A stretch of 43,695 bases of DNA from Saprospiraceae bacterium (GCA_027008645.1 JALVEE010000289.1:1-43695), one strand, 5' to 3'. Counted from the first letter of the stretch, positions 7,181 through 17,877 are shown. Notes: generated by a model not told the origin, from the letters alone. Numbers and translations: made by a program.

Positions 7181-9370
7181 TTATCTGAAACTTCCCATAC
7201 TTATATGGAATTGGGGAGTGTTGTATTGCAATGATTTTGTTATACCTATGCTTAGAGGTCCTATTGGTGATTTGAATGAAAATGAAAGTCCACCACCAAA
7301 GTAGTATTCATCCAAGTTTACGATTCCGGCGTTAATTACGGACTTAAGATATATTCTTTCACCTATTTTATACCTCAATCCTAACGAGGCTATTGTATAA
7401 TTTGTGGGGACAATATAGCTATTTGGCATTCCCCAAAAAGCAATTTGATAATTATTGTCAGAATAAGCTCCTCCTAATACTTTATCAAAAAACACAAATT
7501 TTGAACTATCATCAATTATATTATATTCAGCGGTTACTTTGGTTTCAACTACCCAATGTTCGTTTAATGATAGATATTTAGCAAGACGAAGGTCAATTTT
7601 ACCACAATCACCATTAATAAACGCTTTTTCTTTTGAGAATTTATCATCAAATTTTGTAGAAAAATTATATCCGATTTGAGTTTTTAAAATAACTCCTCTT
7701 TCAGAAAAGTATTTATCATCCAAGCTATTAAAATAATAAGATAAAAAAATAGTATTCCTATTAATTTCAGCATTTCTAATGTTTTGATAATTTGTCTTAA
7801 ACAAGCTTTTGAAATACCTTTTTTGAAATTTGTATCCTGATTCCAAAATTGAATTTTGTCCTGTAATCCAGATAGCTTTCATTCCGATATCAAAACTATG
7901 ACGACTATAATCTGTTAACTTTTCTTGATCTTCGTATATTGAAATTTTATCTAAAGTATAATTAAAAAACTGTTTTACTCCAAACCCATACTTAGTTGTT
8001 TTGAAATATTTAGCAAAATATTGATCGACTCCCGGATATTTTGATATTCTCGCCTTAATTTTAAATTTTGTATTTGGTGAAAGTGTATTTCTGGATTCAA
8101 TGCCGGCTATTACACCCAAGTCAACTTGTTCTGAGTAATGCACACCCAATTGCAAATTGGTTTTTGCTTTTGGAGCAAAGTCAAATAAAAGTTTGTATTC
8201 ATTATCTCCTATTTTTTCCAAATAATACTTAATATAAGAAAATTGTCCACTCCTGTATAGATCAGTAATCTCTTTCTCGATAGCAGAATAGCTTGCTATT
8301 AAACCTATGCTTTTGCGCAATCTATTGTATATACTATATTTGTAAGATAGGTCATTTATTCCTCTTATAGCTATTTGACTTATAGGAAAATATTTTTCAT
8401 GTATCGTATATTCTTTTTTGACATTGGTATTTTTGACTCTTTGGGCTATTTTTTTTAATTTTTCAAGGTGATTCAAGGCGGTTTTATATCCAATATCAAT
8501 AATTTTTTGTGCTTTATCAAACTTTGCTCCCATTTCAATCACAGGAGGTTCAATCAATACATCGACACTATCTTTGTACAATTTATATTTTTGCTTGGAA
8601 TGAAGCATCATCAATTGAGCAAAAAGGTTTTTATATGTATCAAAATCATTTTCACTTTTTGAAATCCTTTCGACATTAGAACCGATAATTATATCAGCTC
8701 CTTCCTTTAAAGCGATATCAACACCGAAATTATCGAGTATTCCCCCATCAACAAGGACTTTTCCCTTATATCTAATCGGTTCAAATAAACTTGGAATAGA
8801 CATGCTGGCTCTGAGCGCCAGCGCCAAAGAGCCTTCTTTGAAAACATAAATTTCATTGTGTAATACATCGGTTGCTATTGCACGAAATTTTATTGGAAAT
8901 TCATCGAAATTTGAATATTTATATGCAGGAAAAGTGATTCTATTCAAGTATAATTCAAGTTCATGCCCATAAATCACCCCTTTCCCAAGTGAAGGTTTCT
9001 TTTTTTCGATTGGAAAATTATAAACATATTCATCAAAATCATCTTTCTCTTCAATATTCAGATTTCTCAGATCCATATCATTAGAAAGATATTTAAACCA
9101 ATCTGTTTTCGAAGTGATTTGTTCTATTTCATCAGCTGAATACCCTATTGCATAAAGACCACCAATAATGCTTCCCATGCTTGTCCCAATAATCAAATCA
9201 GGTCTTATGCCCTGCTCCTCAAGTACTTTCAAAACACCTATATGTGCTAAACCTTTAGCAGTACCACCACTTAATACAAGTGCTACCTTTGGCTTGGATG
9301 TTTTATCCTGAGCATAAAACTGAAAACTAAAAAAAAACAATAATATGAGTAAAATTGGTTTCATGTTCAA
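7181..9370 (-). CDS. Patatin-like phospholipase with POTRA-like and outer-membrane beta-barrel domains
   Basis: VALVLSGGTAKGLAHIGVLKVLEEQGI, GTSMGS, DGGILDNFG (patatin Ser/Asp dyad); C-terminal half BamA/D15-like ending ...YNTPQFHISMGSFR; signal peptide. Confidence 0.88.
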   Translation of the reverse strand: MNMKPILLILLFFFSFQFYAQDKTSKPKVALVLSGGTAKGLAHIGVLKVLEEQGIRPDLIIGTSMGSIIGGLYAIGYSADEIEQITSKTDWFKYLSNDMDLRNLNIEEKDDFDEYVYNFPIEKKKPSLGKGVIYGHELELYLNRITFPAYKYSNFDEFPIKFRAIATDVLHNEIYVFKEGSLALALRASMSIPSLFEPIRYKGKVLVDGGILDNFGVDIALKEGADIIIGSNVERISKSENDFDTYKNLFAQLMMLHSKQKYKLYKDSVDVLIEPPVIEMGAKFDKAQKIIDIGYKTALNHLEKLKKIAQRVKNTNVKKEYTIHEKYFPISQIAIRGINDLSYKYSIYNRLRKSIGLIASYSAIEKEITDLYRSGQFSYIKYYLEKIGDNEYKLLFDFAPKAKTNLQLGVHYSEQVDLGVIAGIESRNTLSPNTKFKIKARISKYPGVDQYFAKYFKTTKYGFGVKQFFNYTLDKISIYEDQEKLTDYSRHSFDIGMKAIWITGQNSILESGYKFQKRYFKSLFKTNYQNIRNAEINRNTIFLSYYFNSLDDKYFSERGVILKTQIGYNFSTKFDDKFSKEKAFINGDCGKIDLRLAKYLSLNEHWVVETKVTAEYNIIDDSSKFVFFDKVLGGAYSDNNYQIAFWGMPNSYIVPTNYTIASLGLRYKIGERIYLKSVINAGIVNLDEYYFGGGLSFSFKSPIGPLSIGITKSLQYNTPQFHISMGSFR

Positions 9371-9655
9371 TCAACGGATTTCGATAGCTCATTATTTTAT
9401 TTTTTTAACCTTTGTCTTATGATTCCTTTTAGTAATTAATAAGTTAAAATTAATATTTTTCTGCTACGTATTTTGTGTATTTAAAAAATAATAATACCTT
9501 TGGCGTCATTACTGTAAAATCACTTTCTTTTAATATTGAACTGTTGGAGTTTTCAATGATATTTTTTGAATATTAGCTTGTTGAAATCTCTTTCATTCTT
9601 ATATAATTTCAAATAACTATAACGATATTTTTTTATTAATTTTAAAACATGAAAC

Positions 9656-12316
9656 ATGAAACAGATTTCAACAATTTTTATTCTATTGGCCTTTATTAGC
9701 AGTAGTTTTGGCCAATCCATCCTGACTTCTCAAAAGCGAGTCAATGACAAAGGTGATATTCAATCCAAAGGAGTATTGGATATTAGTGGTTCTATCGAAT
9801 CAAGCAATTATTACATCAAAGGGCAAACTGTAGATTTGTTATTTACATTAAATGTAAATTCTCCTGATGAAGAATATGCTGATCAGATTGTAATGACATT
9901 TCCTCAAGGAGTAAAGCCTAATTCAGGAACAAATCCATTTCCGGGAGCAAGCAGTCAAACAACTCCTGAAGAACTCGTTATAAACGGACAAAAGGTTACA
10001 TGGGGAGACAATGACAATACTTACGGAGGAATTGCTGCACCGGGCACTTATTCCTTTTTTGTAAACGTTACTGTTGATACCGATTTTGTTGGTGATATGG
10101 AAATTCCATATAGTGTATCCGGTGACCAATACAAGGGAACAATACATGAATTTACAGGTACTGTTAAAGTAAAACCTTTACCAGAAACAGCCGAGTTAAA
10201 GACATCATTAACCGGATTTATTGCTGAATATTATCAAATACCTTTAGAGCAAGCAACTTTTGTTCCTACTGCTCAAATTTTCAATAATGGTAATACCCTA
10301 ACTGACACTATTGCATTTTTTGCAAAAGCTGATAATGGATATATTGATAGTACAATTATAGATTTCCCTATAAATACATATGATACCAAAGATTTTAGTT
10401 TTGCTGAGTTTACTGCTACGGAAAAAAGTGATGTTAAATTCACCTTTAGCAATAATTATGCAAAAGACGTCGCCCCTAATGTTAAACCTGTGGAAAAAAC
10501 TATAAATGTTGATAATGTACTTGCGAGAGATAACGGTGACATTAATGGACATATTGGAATTGGTAGTGCAGATGGTGAACTTGGTAATATTTTTACAATT
10601 ACTAAACAAGACACATTGACCTCAGTCCAATTTGCATTAGGTACAGGCGCAACAGTAGGAAATACAATTTCTATAAAAGTAAGATCATTTGAAAATGGTC
10701 AACCCGGTAACGAAATAGGTAAAAGTTTACCAATCAAAATTGTAGAGGATACAATGTATAGTGCAGATATCTTTCCTGCCGTGGTGTTAGCTCCCGGGAA
10801 GTATTATATCGGCTTAGTTGAAGGAGAAAATATTATTAATCTCGCTACAACATCCACGCCTTTTGTTCCCCATTCAGCTTGGGCATATTTTGGTAATAAA
10901 TGGAATGATTTGGGTTCCATAGGATATACTAACACATATTATTTGAGAGGAGTATTTGATAATTACAAAGAAGTCCAAAACGATATAAAGTTCGAATCTA
11001 TTGATATGAAAGAAGGATATGCCATAGGAAATATCGATATCGTTGGAACTATAAGAAATTTGAGTAATGTAAATGTATTAAATGAATTTGATATCGACTA
11101 TACTATAGACGGAGGCTCTAAAGTGTCATATCATGTATCCGGATTGTCAATAAATCCCGGAGAAACTTATAGTTTTAAACACGGTACACCATACGATGCG
11201 ACCACAGGTAGCCACAAGGTATTAGTCAGTATTTCCAAGCCAAACGGTAATGATGATGAAAACAAGGATGACAATGAATTAACTAAAACTTTCATGGTAG
11301 TAAATGAAGTCTTCACTAAAGTAGTAGTAGGAGAAGAAGCAACTGGTACTTGGTGCGGATGGTGCGTAAGAGGACATGTGGGATTAAAAGATATGGAACA
11401 TAATTATTCATCCGATAAATGGATTGGAATCGCAGTTCACAATGGTGATCCTATGGCAAATGAAGAATATGACGGCAATATATCCTCAATGGTGTCTGGG
11501 TATCCAAGCGGTGTTATTAACAGGGATTTGATAGCAGATCCGTCAGAGTTTGAAGATACTTATCAAGAAATCAAAGACGAAGTGCCTCTTGCAAAAGTAG
11601 AAATATACAAAGCAACATTTGATACAGATACGAGAAATATCTATGTAGATGCGTCTGCTATTGCTGCTCTTGACCTCAATAATACCAGTTATCGTCTATC
11701 TATGGTAGTAATCGAAGATGGAGTTACAGGCTCAGAAGATGGGTATAATCAAGCTAACTATTATGCTTCAAATGGAATAACAATTAAAGATTGGGAAGGA
11801 ATAGACTGGAGTAAATTGGGCAACCCTATACCGGCAGATAAGATGGTATATAATCACGTAGGTAGATATTTAGTAGGTGGTTGGGATGGTGTTGAAGGTA
11901 GTGTTCCTTCTACTCTAAAATACAATGAAAAAAATGAGTATAATTTCGTTTCAAAATTACCTGCTAAATATGATGAAGAAAATATCAGAGTAGCTGTCTT
12001 ACTATTGGACAATACAACGGGAAAAATACTAAATGCTGCTGAAGCTGAAGTTGAAATCACAACAGGTACTACTACAATAGGTAATCCTGCAGATATCAAC
12101 ATTTATCCTAATCCAACAAAGGATTACATCACTATTAATGCTGAAAAAGGTGCTAAAATCAGTATATATAATACAAGTGGTAAGGTTGTGTTGAGAAGTG
12201 AAATGAATGAAGACAAAAAAACACTTTCTTTATCAAACTTAAACAAAGGAAGTTATTTTGTGGAAATATATAATAACGAAAAAGTTTATTCAAAGAAAAT
12301 AGTTATAATAAAATAA
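9656..12316 (+). CDS. T9SS type A sorting-domain protein with Omp28-like thioredoxin-fold domain (CGWC)
   Basis: 886 aa; signal peptide; EEATGTWCGWCVRGHVGLKDME; C-terminal INIYPNPTKDYITINAEKGAKISIYNTSGKVV...KIVIIK. Confidence 0.85.
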   Translation: MKQISTIFILLAFISSSFGQSILTSQKRVNDKGDIQSKGVLDISGSIESSNYYIKGQTVDLLFTLNVNSPDEEYADQIVMTFPQGVKPNSGTNPFPGASSQTTPEELVINGQKVTWGDNDNTYGGIAAPGTYSFFVNVTVDTDFVGDMEIPYSVSGDQYKGTIHEFTGTVKVKPLPETAELKTSLTGFIAEYYQIPLEQATFVPTAQIFNNGNTLTDTIAFFAKADNGYIDSTIIDFPINTYDTKDFSFAEFTATEKSDVKFTFSNNYAKDVAPNVKPVEKTINVDNVLARDNGDINGHIGIGSADGELGNIFTITKQDTLTSVQFALGTGATVGNTISIKVRSFENGQPGNEIGKSLPIKIVEDTMYSADIFPAVVLAPGKYYIGLVEGENIINLATTSTPFVPHSAWAYFGNKWNDLGSIGYTNTYYLRGVFDNYKEVQNDIKFESIDMKEGYAIGNIDIVGTIRNLSNVNVLNEFDIDYTIDGGSKVSYHVSGLSINPGETYSFKHGTPYDATTGSHKVLVSISKPNGNDDENKDDNELTKTFMVVNEVFTKVVVGEEATGTWCGWCVRGHVGLKDMEHNYSSDKWIGIAVHNGDPMANEEYDGNISSMVSGYPSGVINRDLIADPSEFEDTYQEIKDEVPLAKVEIYKATFDTDTRNIYVDASAIAALDLNNTSYRLSMVVIEDGVTGSEDGYNQANYYASNGITIKDWEGIDWSKLGNPIPADKMVYNHVGRYLVGGWDGVEGSVPSTLKYNEKNEYNFVSKLPAKYDEENIRVAVLLLDNTTGKILNAAEAEVEITTGTTTIGNPADINIYPNPTKDYITINAEKGAKISIYNTSGKVVLRSEMNEDKKTLSLSNLNKGSYFVEIYNNEKVYSKKIVIIK

Positions 12317-12350
12317 ATTTCTTCTGTTTAAACAGAAATCTTTAAAATTT

Positions 12351-12386
12351 AGAGGCTGTCTATTTCAATATAGATAGCCTCTTTTA
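12351..12386 (+). terminator. Rho-independent terminator-like hairpin after the T9SS/Omp28 gene
   Basis: AGAGGCTGTCTAT-TTCAAT-ATAGATAGCCTCTTTTA. Confidence 0.8.
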
Positions 12387-12475
12387 TTGTCCCTGATATT
12401 TAAAAATCTAATTTATTTTCAAGAAGACTGCTTCTGAAATTTTTATATTAGGCATTAATTATATATTTTTGAACC

Positions 12476-13517
12476 ATGGATTCTAAAAAACAAAATCTAT
12501 TACTTATAAGAGCAAAAGAATTTTTTAGAAATGAAATTGTAGAATCTCATATAAACACCGCTTGTAAAAAAGCAAAGAAACTATCAAATTATAATATAAA
12601 TCCATTTCTCTACAAGTATTTAGCCAATTTTTTAAAAGGAAATGATAGTTCGAGAAGTATAGCAGAAGCTCTTGTTTTACCTCGTATTTTAGGACAGTCA
12701 ATTACAACTTCTTTTGGCATGAGAATTCAAAAATTAATCAGTGAATTACGAATTTGCCAGAGTTGTAAACGAGGTCAAGCCATTAATTTGTATTGGTGAG
12801 AATGTGAAAGGATTAATTTCGCACGATAAAGGAAAAACCTTAAGAGGAATGGTATCAATTTTGGATGAAATAGGATACAGAGTTGTTCCTGTTAAAGTTC
12901 TTAAGGCTATTCATTTTAGAGTACCACAAAAAAGAGAAAGGTTGTTTTTGGTAGGAATAAGAAAAGATGTGAATATTGATTTTGAATACCCCAAACCTCA
13001 TACTAAAATATATAATTTAGAAGATGCTCTTAAGAAAGGAGAACTTTATGATTGTGATGTGCCAAAATCGGAAGGAACTAAATACCCGGAAAGCAAAAAG
13101 AAAGTTTTGGATCTTATTCCACCTAAAGGATATTGGAGAAATTTGCCTTTAGAATTACAAAAGGAATATATGGGAAAAAGTTTTTATTTAGGAGGCGGAA
13201 AAACCGGAATGGCTCGAAGAATAGGCTGGGATGAACCAAGCTTAACCCTAACCTGCAGTCCTGCACAAAAACAAACAGAAAGATGCCACCCCGATGAAAC
13301 AAGACCATTTACAGTCAGAGAATATGCAAGAATTCAAACATTTCCGGATACTTGGAAATTCAAAGGATCTGTCTCACAACAATATAAACAAATAGGAAAT
13401 GCTGTACCTTGTAATCTAGGATTGGAAGTTGGATATTCAATTGTAAAATTCTTAAATAAATATTACTCCAAAAAGAAAATAGAAAGTAAAAAAGCAGTAT
13501 CCTTGAATAATAAATAA
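12476..13517 (+). pseudogene. Restriction-modification remnant: N-terminus of an Eco47II-like restriction endonuclease joined out of frame to the C-terminal half of a 5-methylcytosine methyltransferase
   Basis: ORF 12476..12799 (NPFLYKYLANFLKGNDSSRSIAEALVLPRILGQSITTSFG) runs into another frame encoding YEFARVVNEVKPLICIGENVKGL... to REYARIQTFPDTW...QIGNAVP (Dcm motifs VI-X); motifs I-IV incl. PCQ absent. Confidence 0.8.
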
Positions 13518-13538
13518 TTGTCTATTTTCGGGCAGACA

Positions 13539-14975
13539 CTACTTATTTTTCACCTTTTTTATCTTTATTTTGAAATATGCAAAAAATAGTGTCATAAAAG
13601 GACTGAGCAAATTAAAAAAAGCAAAGGGCAAATAACTGAATGTATCTACTGTAAGCACTCTCGAATTATAAGCTCCACCCGTATTCCAAGGGAATAAAAC
13701 AGATGTTACGGTTCCGGAGTCTTCAAGTGTTCTGCTGAGATTTTCTGGTGCTAACCCTTTGTCATCAAATGCCTTTTTATACATTTTACCGGGAACAACA
13801 ATGGCCAAATATTGGTCTGAGACTGTACCGTTAAAAAAAATGCAGGTTGTGACAGTACTAGCGAACACACCAAAATCTCCTTTGGCAATCCTAAGCAATG
13901 CAGTACTTATGGCATTCAATGCACCTATTGCCTCCATAATACCTCCAAATACCATAGCTGTAATAATCAGCCAAATAGTACCAAGCATTCCCGCCATTCC
14001 ACCCGAAGTGAATAAATCATTGAGTTTTGCATTTGAAGTTTGGATCACGGTATCTTTGGTAATAGAATTCATCACTACTTTATAAGCAGAATTAAAATCA
14101 ATGCTTTCGACACCTGCAAAACCTGCAATCAAATCCGGTTGGAAAATAATAGCAAACAATCCCCCAAGTAGTGTTCCAATCATTAAAGCAATTAAGGGTT
14201 CTGTTTTCTTTATTATCAAAATGATAACAATTGCCGGCACAATAAGCAATAACGGACTTATCACGAATGACTCTTTGATAGACAATAACAATGAATCAAC
14301 ATTGACAGAATCTCCTTTCGAACCCTGAAAAAATCCCAATATTGTAAACAAAATCAAAGTTAATGATATCGAGGGAATTGTCGTCTTCAACATATATCTA
14401 ATATGTGTAAACAAATTGACTCCGGCTACTGCCGAGGCCAAATTGGTAGTATCTGACAAAGGGGAAATCTTATCACCAAAATACGCTCCGGAAATAACTG
14501 CTCCTGCTATCATCCCTTCGTTTATCCCCAAAGCCTTGCCAATACCTATCAAAGCAATCCCTACCGTTGCAGATGTACTCCACGAACTACCGGTAGCAAG
14601 CGAAATTATCGAAGCGATAATTACCGAGGCGACTAAAAATATTTTAGCATTTAATATCTGCAAACCATAATAAATCATCGTTGGAATAATGCCGCTCAAT
14701 AACCACGTACCGGACAAACCACCAACAAAAAGAAGTATTAGTATAGCGCCACTTGTTGATTTGATATTCTTGGAAACAGCTTCCATCATATCATCAAACT
14801 TAATCTTATTCTTAAAACCGATCAATGTAGCGACAGATGCTCCTAATAACAAGGCAAACTGATTGGAACCGGATAATGCATCATCACCATAGATAGCTTG
14901 TACATTAAAAGCGAGCAAAATCACTAAAAACACAATTGGAATTAAGGCTTCTATGAGGCTTATTTTTTTAGTCAT
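13539..14975 (-). CDS. nhaC: Na+/H+ antiporter NhaC family
   Basis: 478 aa multi-TM; ATGSSWSTSATVGIALIGIGKALGI, GAVISGAYFGDKISPLSDTTNLA signature. Confidence 0.9.
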   Translation of the reverse strand: MTKKISLIEALIPIVFLVILLAFNVQAIYGDDALSGSNQFALLLGASVATLIGFKNKIKFDDMMEAVSKNIKSTSGAILILLFVGGLSGTWLLSGIIPTMIYYGLQILNAKIFLVASVIIASIISLATGSSWSTSATVGIALIGIGKALGINEGMIAGAVISGAYFGDKISPLSDTTNLASAVAGVNLFTHIRYMLKTTIPSISLTLILFTILGFFQGSKGDSVNVDSLLLSIKESFVISPLLLIVPAIVIILIIKKTEPLIALMIGTLLGGLFAIIFQPDLIAGFAGVESIDFNSAYKVVMNSITKDTVIQTSNAKLNDLFTSGGMAGMLGTIWLIITAMVFGGIMEAIGALNAISTALLRIAKGDFGVFASTVTTCIFFNGTVSDQYLAIVVPGKMYKKAFDDKGLAPENLSRTLEDSGTVTSVLFPWNTGGAYNSRVLTVDTFSYLPFAFFNLLSPFMTLFFAYFKIKIKKVKNK

Positions 14976-15327
14976 TTTCTGTAGTTGTATCTCGTACTAT
15001 TTTAAGGCTATCTAATACTTTATCCAGATTAATGGAATCTATTTTAATATTAAAACTTAAACTGTCAGTATCTTTTTTTACGGGTTTTTCCGGGAAATCA
15101 ATATCTTTGTTTATCGAATTTTGTGTAATATCAGTGATAATAGAGTCAACATATACTTCCGCATCTTCCAAAGCATTATTTCTGCATTTTTCCATCTTGT
15201 TTTGTATTAAGGAATGTATCTTCCTATTCACTTCTTTTTCAACCAGAGCAGTATTATCAATAGCAGATTCACAGCTCAAAATGAACAGTAAGGATACAGT
15301 ACACAATATATACTTCAATCTACTCAT
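14968..15327 (-). CDS. Hypothetical lipoprotein
   Basis: 119 aa with lipobox LLFILSCES; overlaps the nhaC start by 8 bp. Confidence 0.6.
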   Translation of the reverse strand: MSRLKYILCTVSLLFILSCESAIDNTALVEKEVNRKIHSLIQNKMEKCRNNALEDAEVYVDSIITDITQNSINKDIDFPEKPVKKDTDSLSFNIKIDSINLDKVLDSLKIVRDTTTEND

Positions 15328-15363
15328 AGTTTAATTATTGCCAAATATACAAAAATAGATCTC

Positions 15364-16266
15364 TTAACCAACGACTTTTTTACGATAAATCTTTGAAAAG
15401 TATTTATAAAGTTCAGGATGATTTTTTTTAAATTTTACAGGAGACATAAAAAAGTATTCGCTCGCAACCGCTAAAAATTCTGACTTATTTGTCATACCAT
15501 AAGGATTAATATCCGATTTTCTGTGTTTTATTTTTGATATTTCTTTTTTCAACTCCTTCAACCAAGGAAGTGTATATGCTTTATTTATCAATATTCCGGG
15601 AATACCATCAACTGCTCCGTCCATTTTATCTATTAGATGTACAAATTCATGCAGAGCCACATTTTCAGTAGTTCTTTTCCCTGAAAATGAAGAAAGGATA
15701 TCTTTTTTTGATAAAATCATCATTCTGTTCATCGCTCCATCTCCTACCATGCCGAGTATTCTTTTTTCATTCCCACTATTATATTCTTCATCAAAAGATT
15801 CCGGATATACAAGGATTTCATCAATATTGGTATATTCAAATTCAGGAAAAGCAAAAACCGGCATAATTGCACTAACTGCTATTAAAAGTTTTAATTTATC
15901 ATCTACATCCGTACCAACTCCGGTTATTTTTTTTGTTTTTAGAAAATATTGTATTCTTTTTTCAAAATACTCTTTTTCTTCATCAGATAGTTCTCTATAA
16001 AAATCAATATTCTTTAGCAAAATTTCTTTCCATTTTTCAGGAAATGGTGTATTTATTACTTCTTTCCATCTCCGGACAGGTAGATAACTTAGATAATAAT
16101 ACCCCAAAGCAATCAAAGACAAGGTGCTTATCACTATCAAAATAAACTGTTTTCGGGTTTGTGCAGTAATAAAGGCAATGAACACAAAAAAAATAGCCAA
16201 TAACAATGAAACCGCTACTCCCGTTAAATTCTTTTTGTTGTATTTGTATTTGTAGTACCTATTCAT
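15364..16266 (-). CDS. MtfA-family (M90) zinc-dependent peptidase
   Basis: TENVALHEFVHLIDKMDGAVDGIP, KSEFLAVASEYFF; N-terminal TM helices. Confidence 0.85.
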   Translation of the reverse strand: MNRYYKYKYNKKNLTGVAVSLLLAIFFVFIAFITAQTRKQFILIVISTLSLIALGYYYLSYLPVRRWKEVINTPFPEKWKEILLKNIDFYRELSDEEKEYFEKRIQYFLKTKKITGVGTDVDDKLKLLIAVSAIMPVFAFPEFEYTNIDEILVYPESFDEEYNSGNEKRILGMVGDGAMNRMMILSKKDILSSFSGKRTTENVALHEFVHLIDKMDGAVDGIPGILINKAYTLPWLKELKKEISKIKHRKSDINPYGMTNKSEFLAVASEYFFMSPVKFKKNHPELYKYFSKIYRKKVVG

Positions 16267-16281
16267 TGAAAATCACCGTAT

Positions 16282-17460
16282 TTACTTTGCTTTTTGCAGA
16301 TACCTTTCATATCTTTTAAGGGTTCTAAGTGTGTTATCATCTTTCATATCTTCAGCCATTTTTATCGCTTTTCCCAAGTGTTTTATCGCCAGAGATTTTT
16401 TATCGTGGTTGATCAATATCTTGATATAGTTTTGGTAAGTTTTAGGGGTTTTATCCTTCAAAAAAGTCTTTTCTGCCAATTCTTCCACCAGGGATTTTAT
16501 CTTATCACTTCCCTTGAACTTTTTTGAAATTGAATCTACAAAACTCAATTTTCCACTAGAATCCGATAAAGTTTTGAAGTATTTTTTTGCAGCTTTTATA
16601 TATTTATCAATATCGTTTTCATTTTCAGCTTTCACCAAATCTATTTTTTTTACAAATTCTTTGTACTGCTTTTTATTGTATTTTTTCATTTTCTTTTTTG
16701 CCTCATCTCCCAACTCTTCAACCTCGTATTCCAATGATTTTTCAAAAGTTTTCCAACAAGCATTATAGATTTTTTCCGCTATTTCTCTTTCCGAGTATAT
16801 CTGTTTTATAAGTTTGAGGTATTTCTTTTCCGTCATCATTTCAAACAGCTTGGAGTCGCATTCATTTGTGGCTTCAAACAGCAAAACGGCTTTTCTATCC
16901 TTATCGAGGTTTTTTTTCTCTTTCAAGTATTGCAATGCTACTTTATTGGTAGGTTTACCCGCATTGCTCAATGCTTTGATATATTTCAAAACAAAATTGT
17001 AATTTCTATTTCCTTTCTCCCATTCCACAGCTAAATCCGGAGATTGATCATAGGATTTCAATGCTTTTTTGGCCAATTCTAAGAATCCGTCCAAATGTTG
17101 ACCACCAACTTTCTTTAAAACCACCTTACCGTCAGGATCGATAAAATACAACGTTGGATAAGCACCTACGGGATAAGTCATGCCAAACTTCATTCCTTCC
17201 TGTGTTTCCATATTCATTTTGACATTTATAAAATGTTTATTATATACATCTCCCGCTTGTTTCAATGGAAAAATATTTTTTTGCATCCTTCTGCAAGGTC
17301 CACACCAAGTAGTATAAGAATCAACAAATATAATCTTATTCTCTGCTTTTGCTTTATCTAATGTCTCCTCCCAAGTACCGTGAAAAAATTCCAATCCTTG
17401 GGAAGACCCTGTAATCGTGCTTGAAAGTATGAAAATAATTACCAAAATATTTTTTATCAT
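16282..17460 (-). CDS. Thioredoxin-fold protein (secreted)
   Basis: signal peptide; IIFVDSYTTWCGPCRRMQKNIFP...AYPTLYFIDPDGKVVLKKVGG. Confidence 0.85.
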   Translation of the reverse strand: MIKNILVIIFILSSTITGSSQGLEFFHGTWEETLDKAKAENKIIFVDSYTTWCGPCRRMQKNIFPLKQAGDVYNKHFINVKMNMETQEGMKFGMTYPVGAYPTLYFIDPDGKVVLKKVGGQHLDGFLELAKKALKSYDQSPDLAVEWEKGNRNYNFVLKYIKALSNAGKPTNKVALQYLKEKKNLDKDRKAVLLFEATNECDSKLFEMMTEKKYLKLIKQIYSEREIAEKIYNACWKTFEKSLEYEVEELGDEAKKKMKKYNKKQYKEFVKKIDLVKAENENDIDKYIKAAKKYFKTLSDSSGKLSFVDSISKKFKGSDKIKSLVEELAEKTFLKDKTPKTYQNYIKILINHDKKSLAIKHLGKAIKMAEDMKDDNTLRTLKRYERYLQKAK

Positions 17461-17625
17461 AATGACTAAGTTTCTTTATTGTGATACGAACAACAGTGAA
17501 ATTTATTATTAGAATCGTATTGTTAAAACAAATTTAACTCAAATTGTTTTTAGTATTTTAGTACAAAACAATTATAATACTAAAAAAGAAAGGAATTGAT
17601 TGAACAAATTTTTTAAATAATCATT

Positions 17626-17847
17626 CTAATCATCCGAATACATCTTATCTAGTTTCTTAATGATTTTTTTTGCCTTATCTTTATCTTTTTTCAAAATTTG
17701 CAAACTAATCGATCCTGCACCTATTGGAAACAAACTTGATGATATCGCATTAGATACTATACACTTTATCCCTTCTACTTCCAATTCATGCTGATAAAGT
17801 CTGGCTTTTATTTCATTAGAAAACTGCTTAATTGTTATAATTTTCAT
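17626..17847 (-). CDS. DUF2007-type putative signal transducing protein
   Basis: 73 aa: FSNEIKARLYQHELEVEGIKCIVSNA...GSISLQILKKDKDKAKKII. Confidence 0.7.
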   Translation of the reverse strand: MKIITIKQFSNEIKARLYQHELEVEGIKCIVSNAISSSLFPIGAGSISLQILKKDKDKAKKIIKKLDKMYSDD

Positions 17848-17877
17848 AGTTAAATATTTTAATAGTAAATAATAAAT

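Noticed and set aside
12741-13517. Functional DNA cytosine methyltransferase
   Set aside because: Lacks motifs I-IV including the catalytic PCQ; only the C-terminal half is present after the frame switch.
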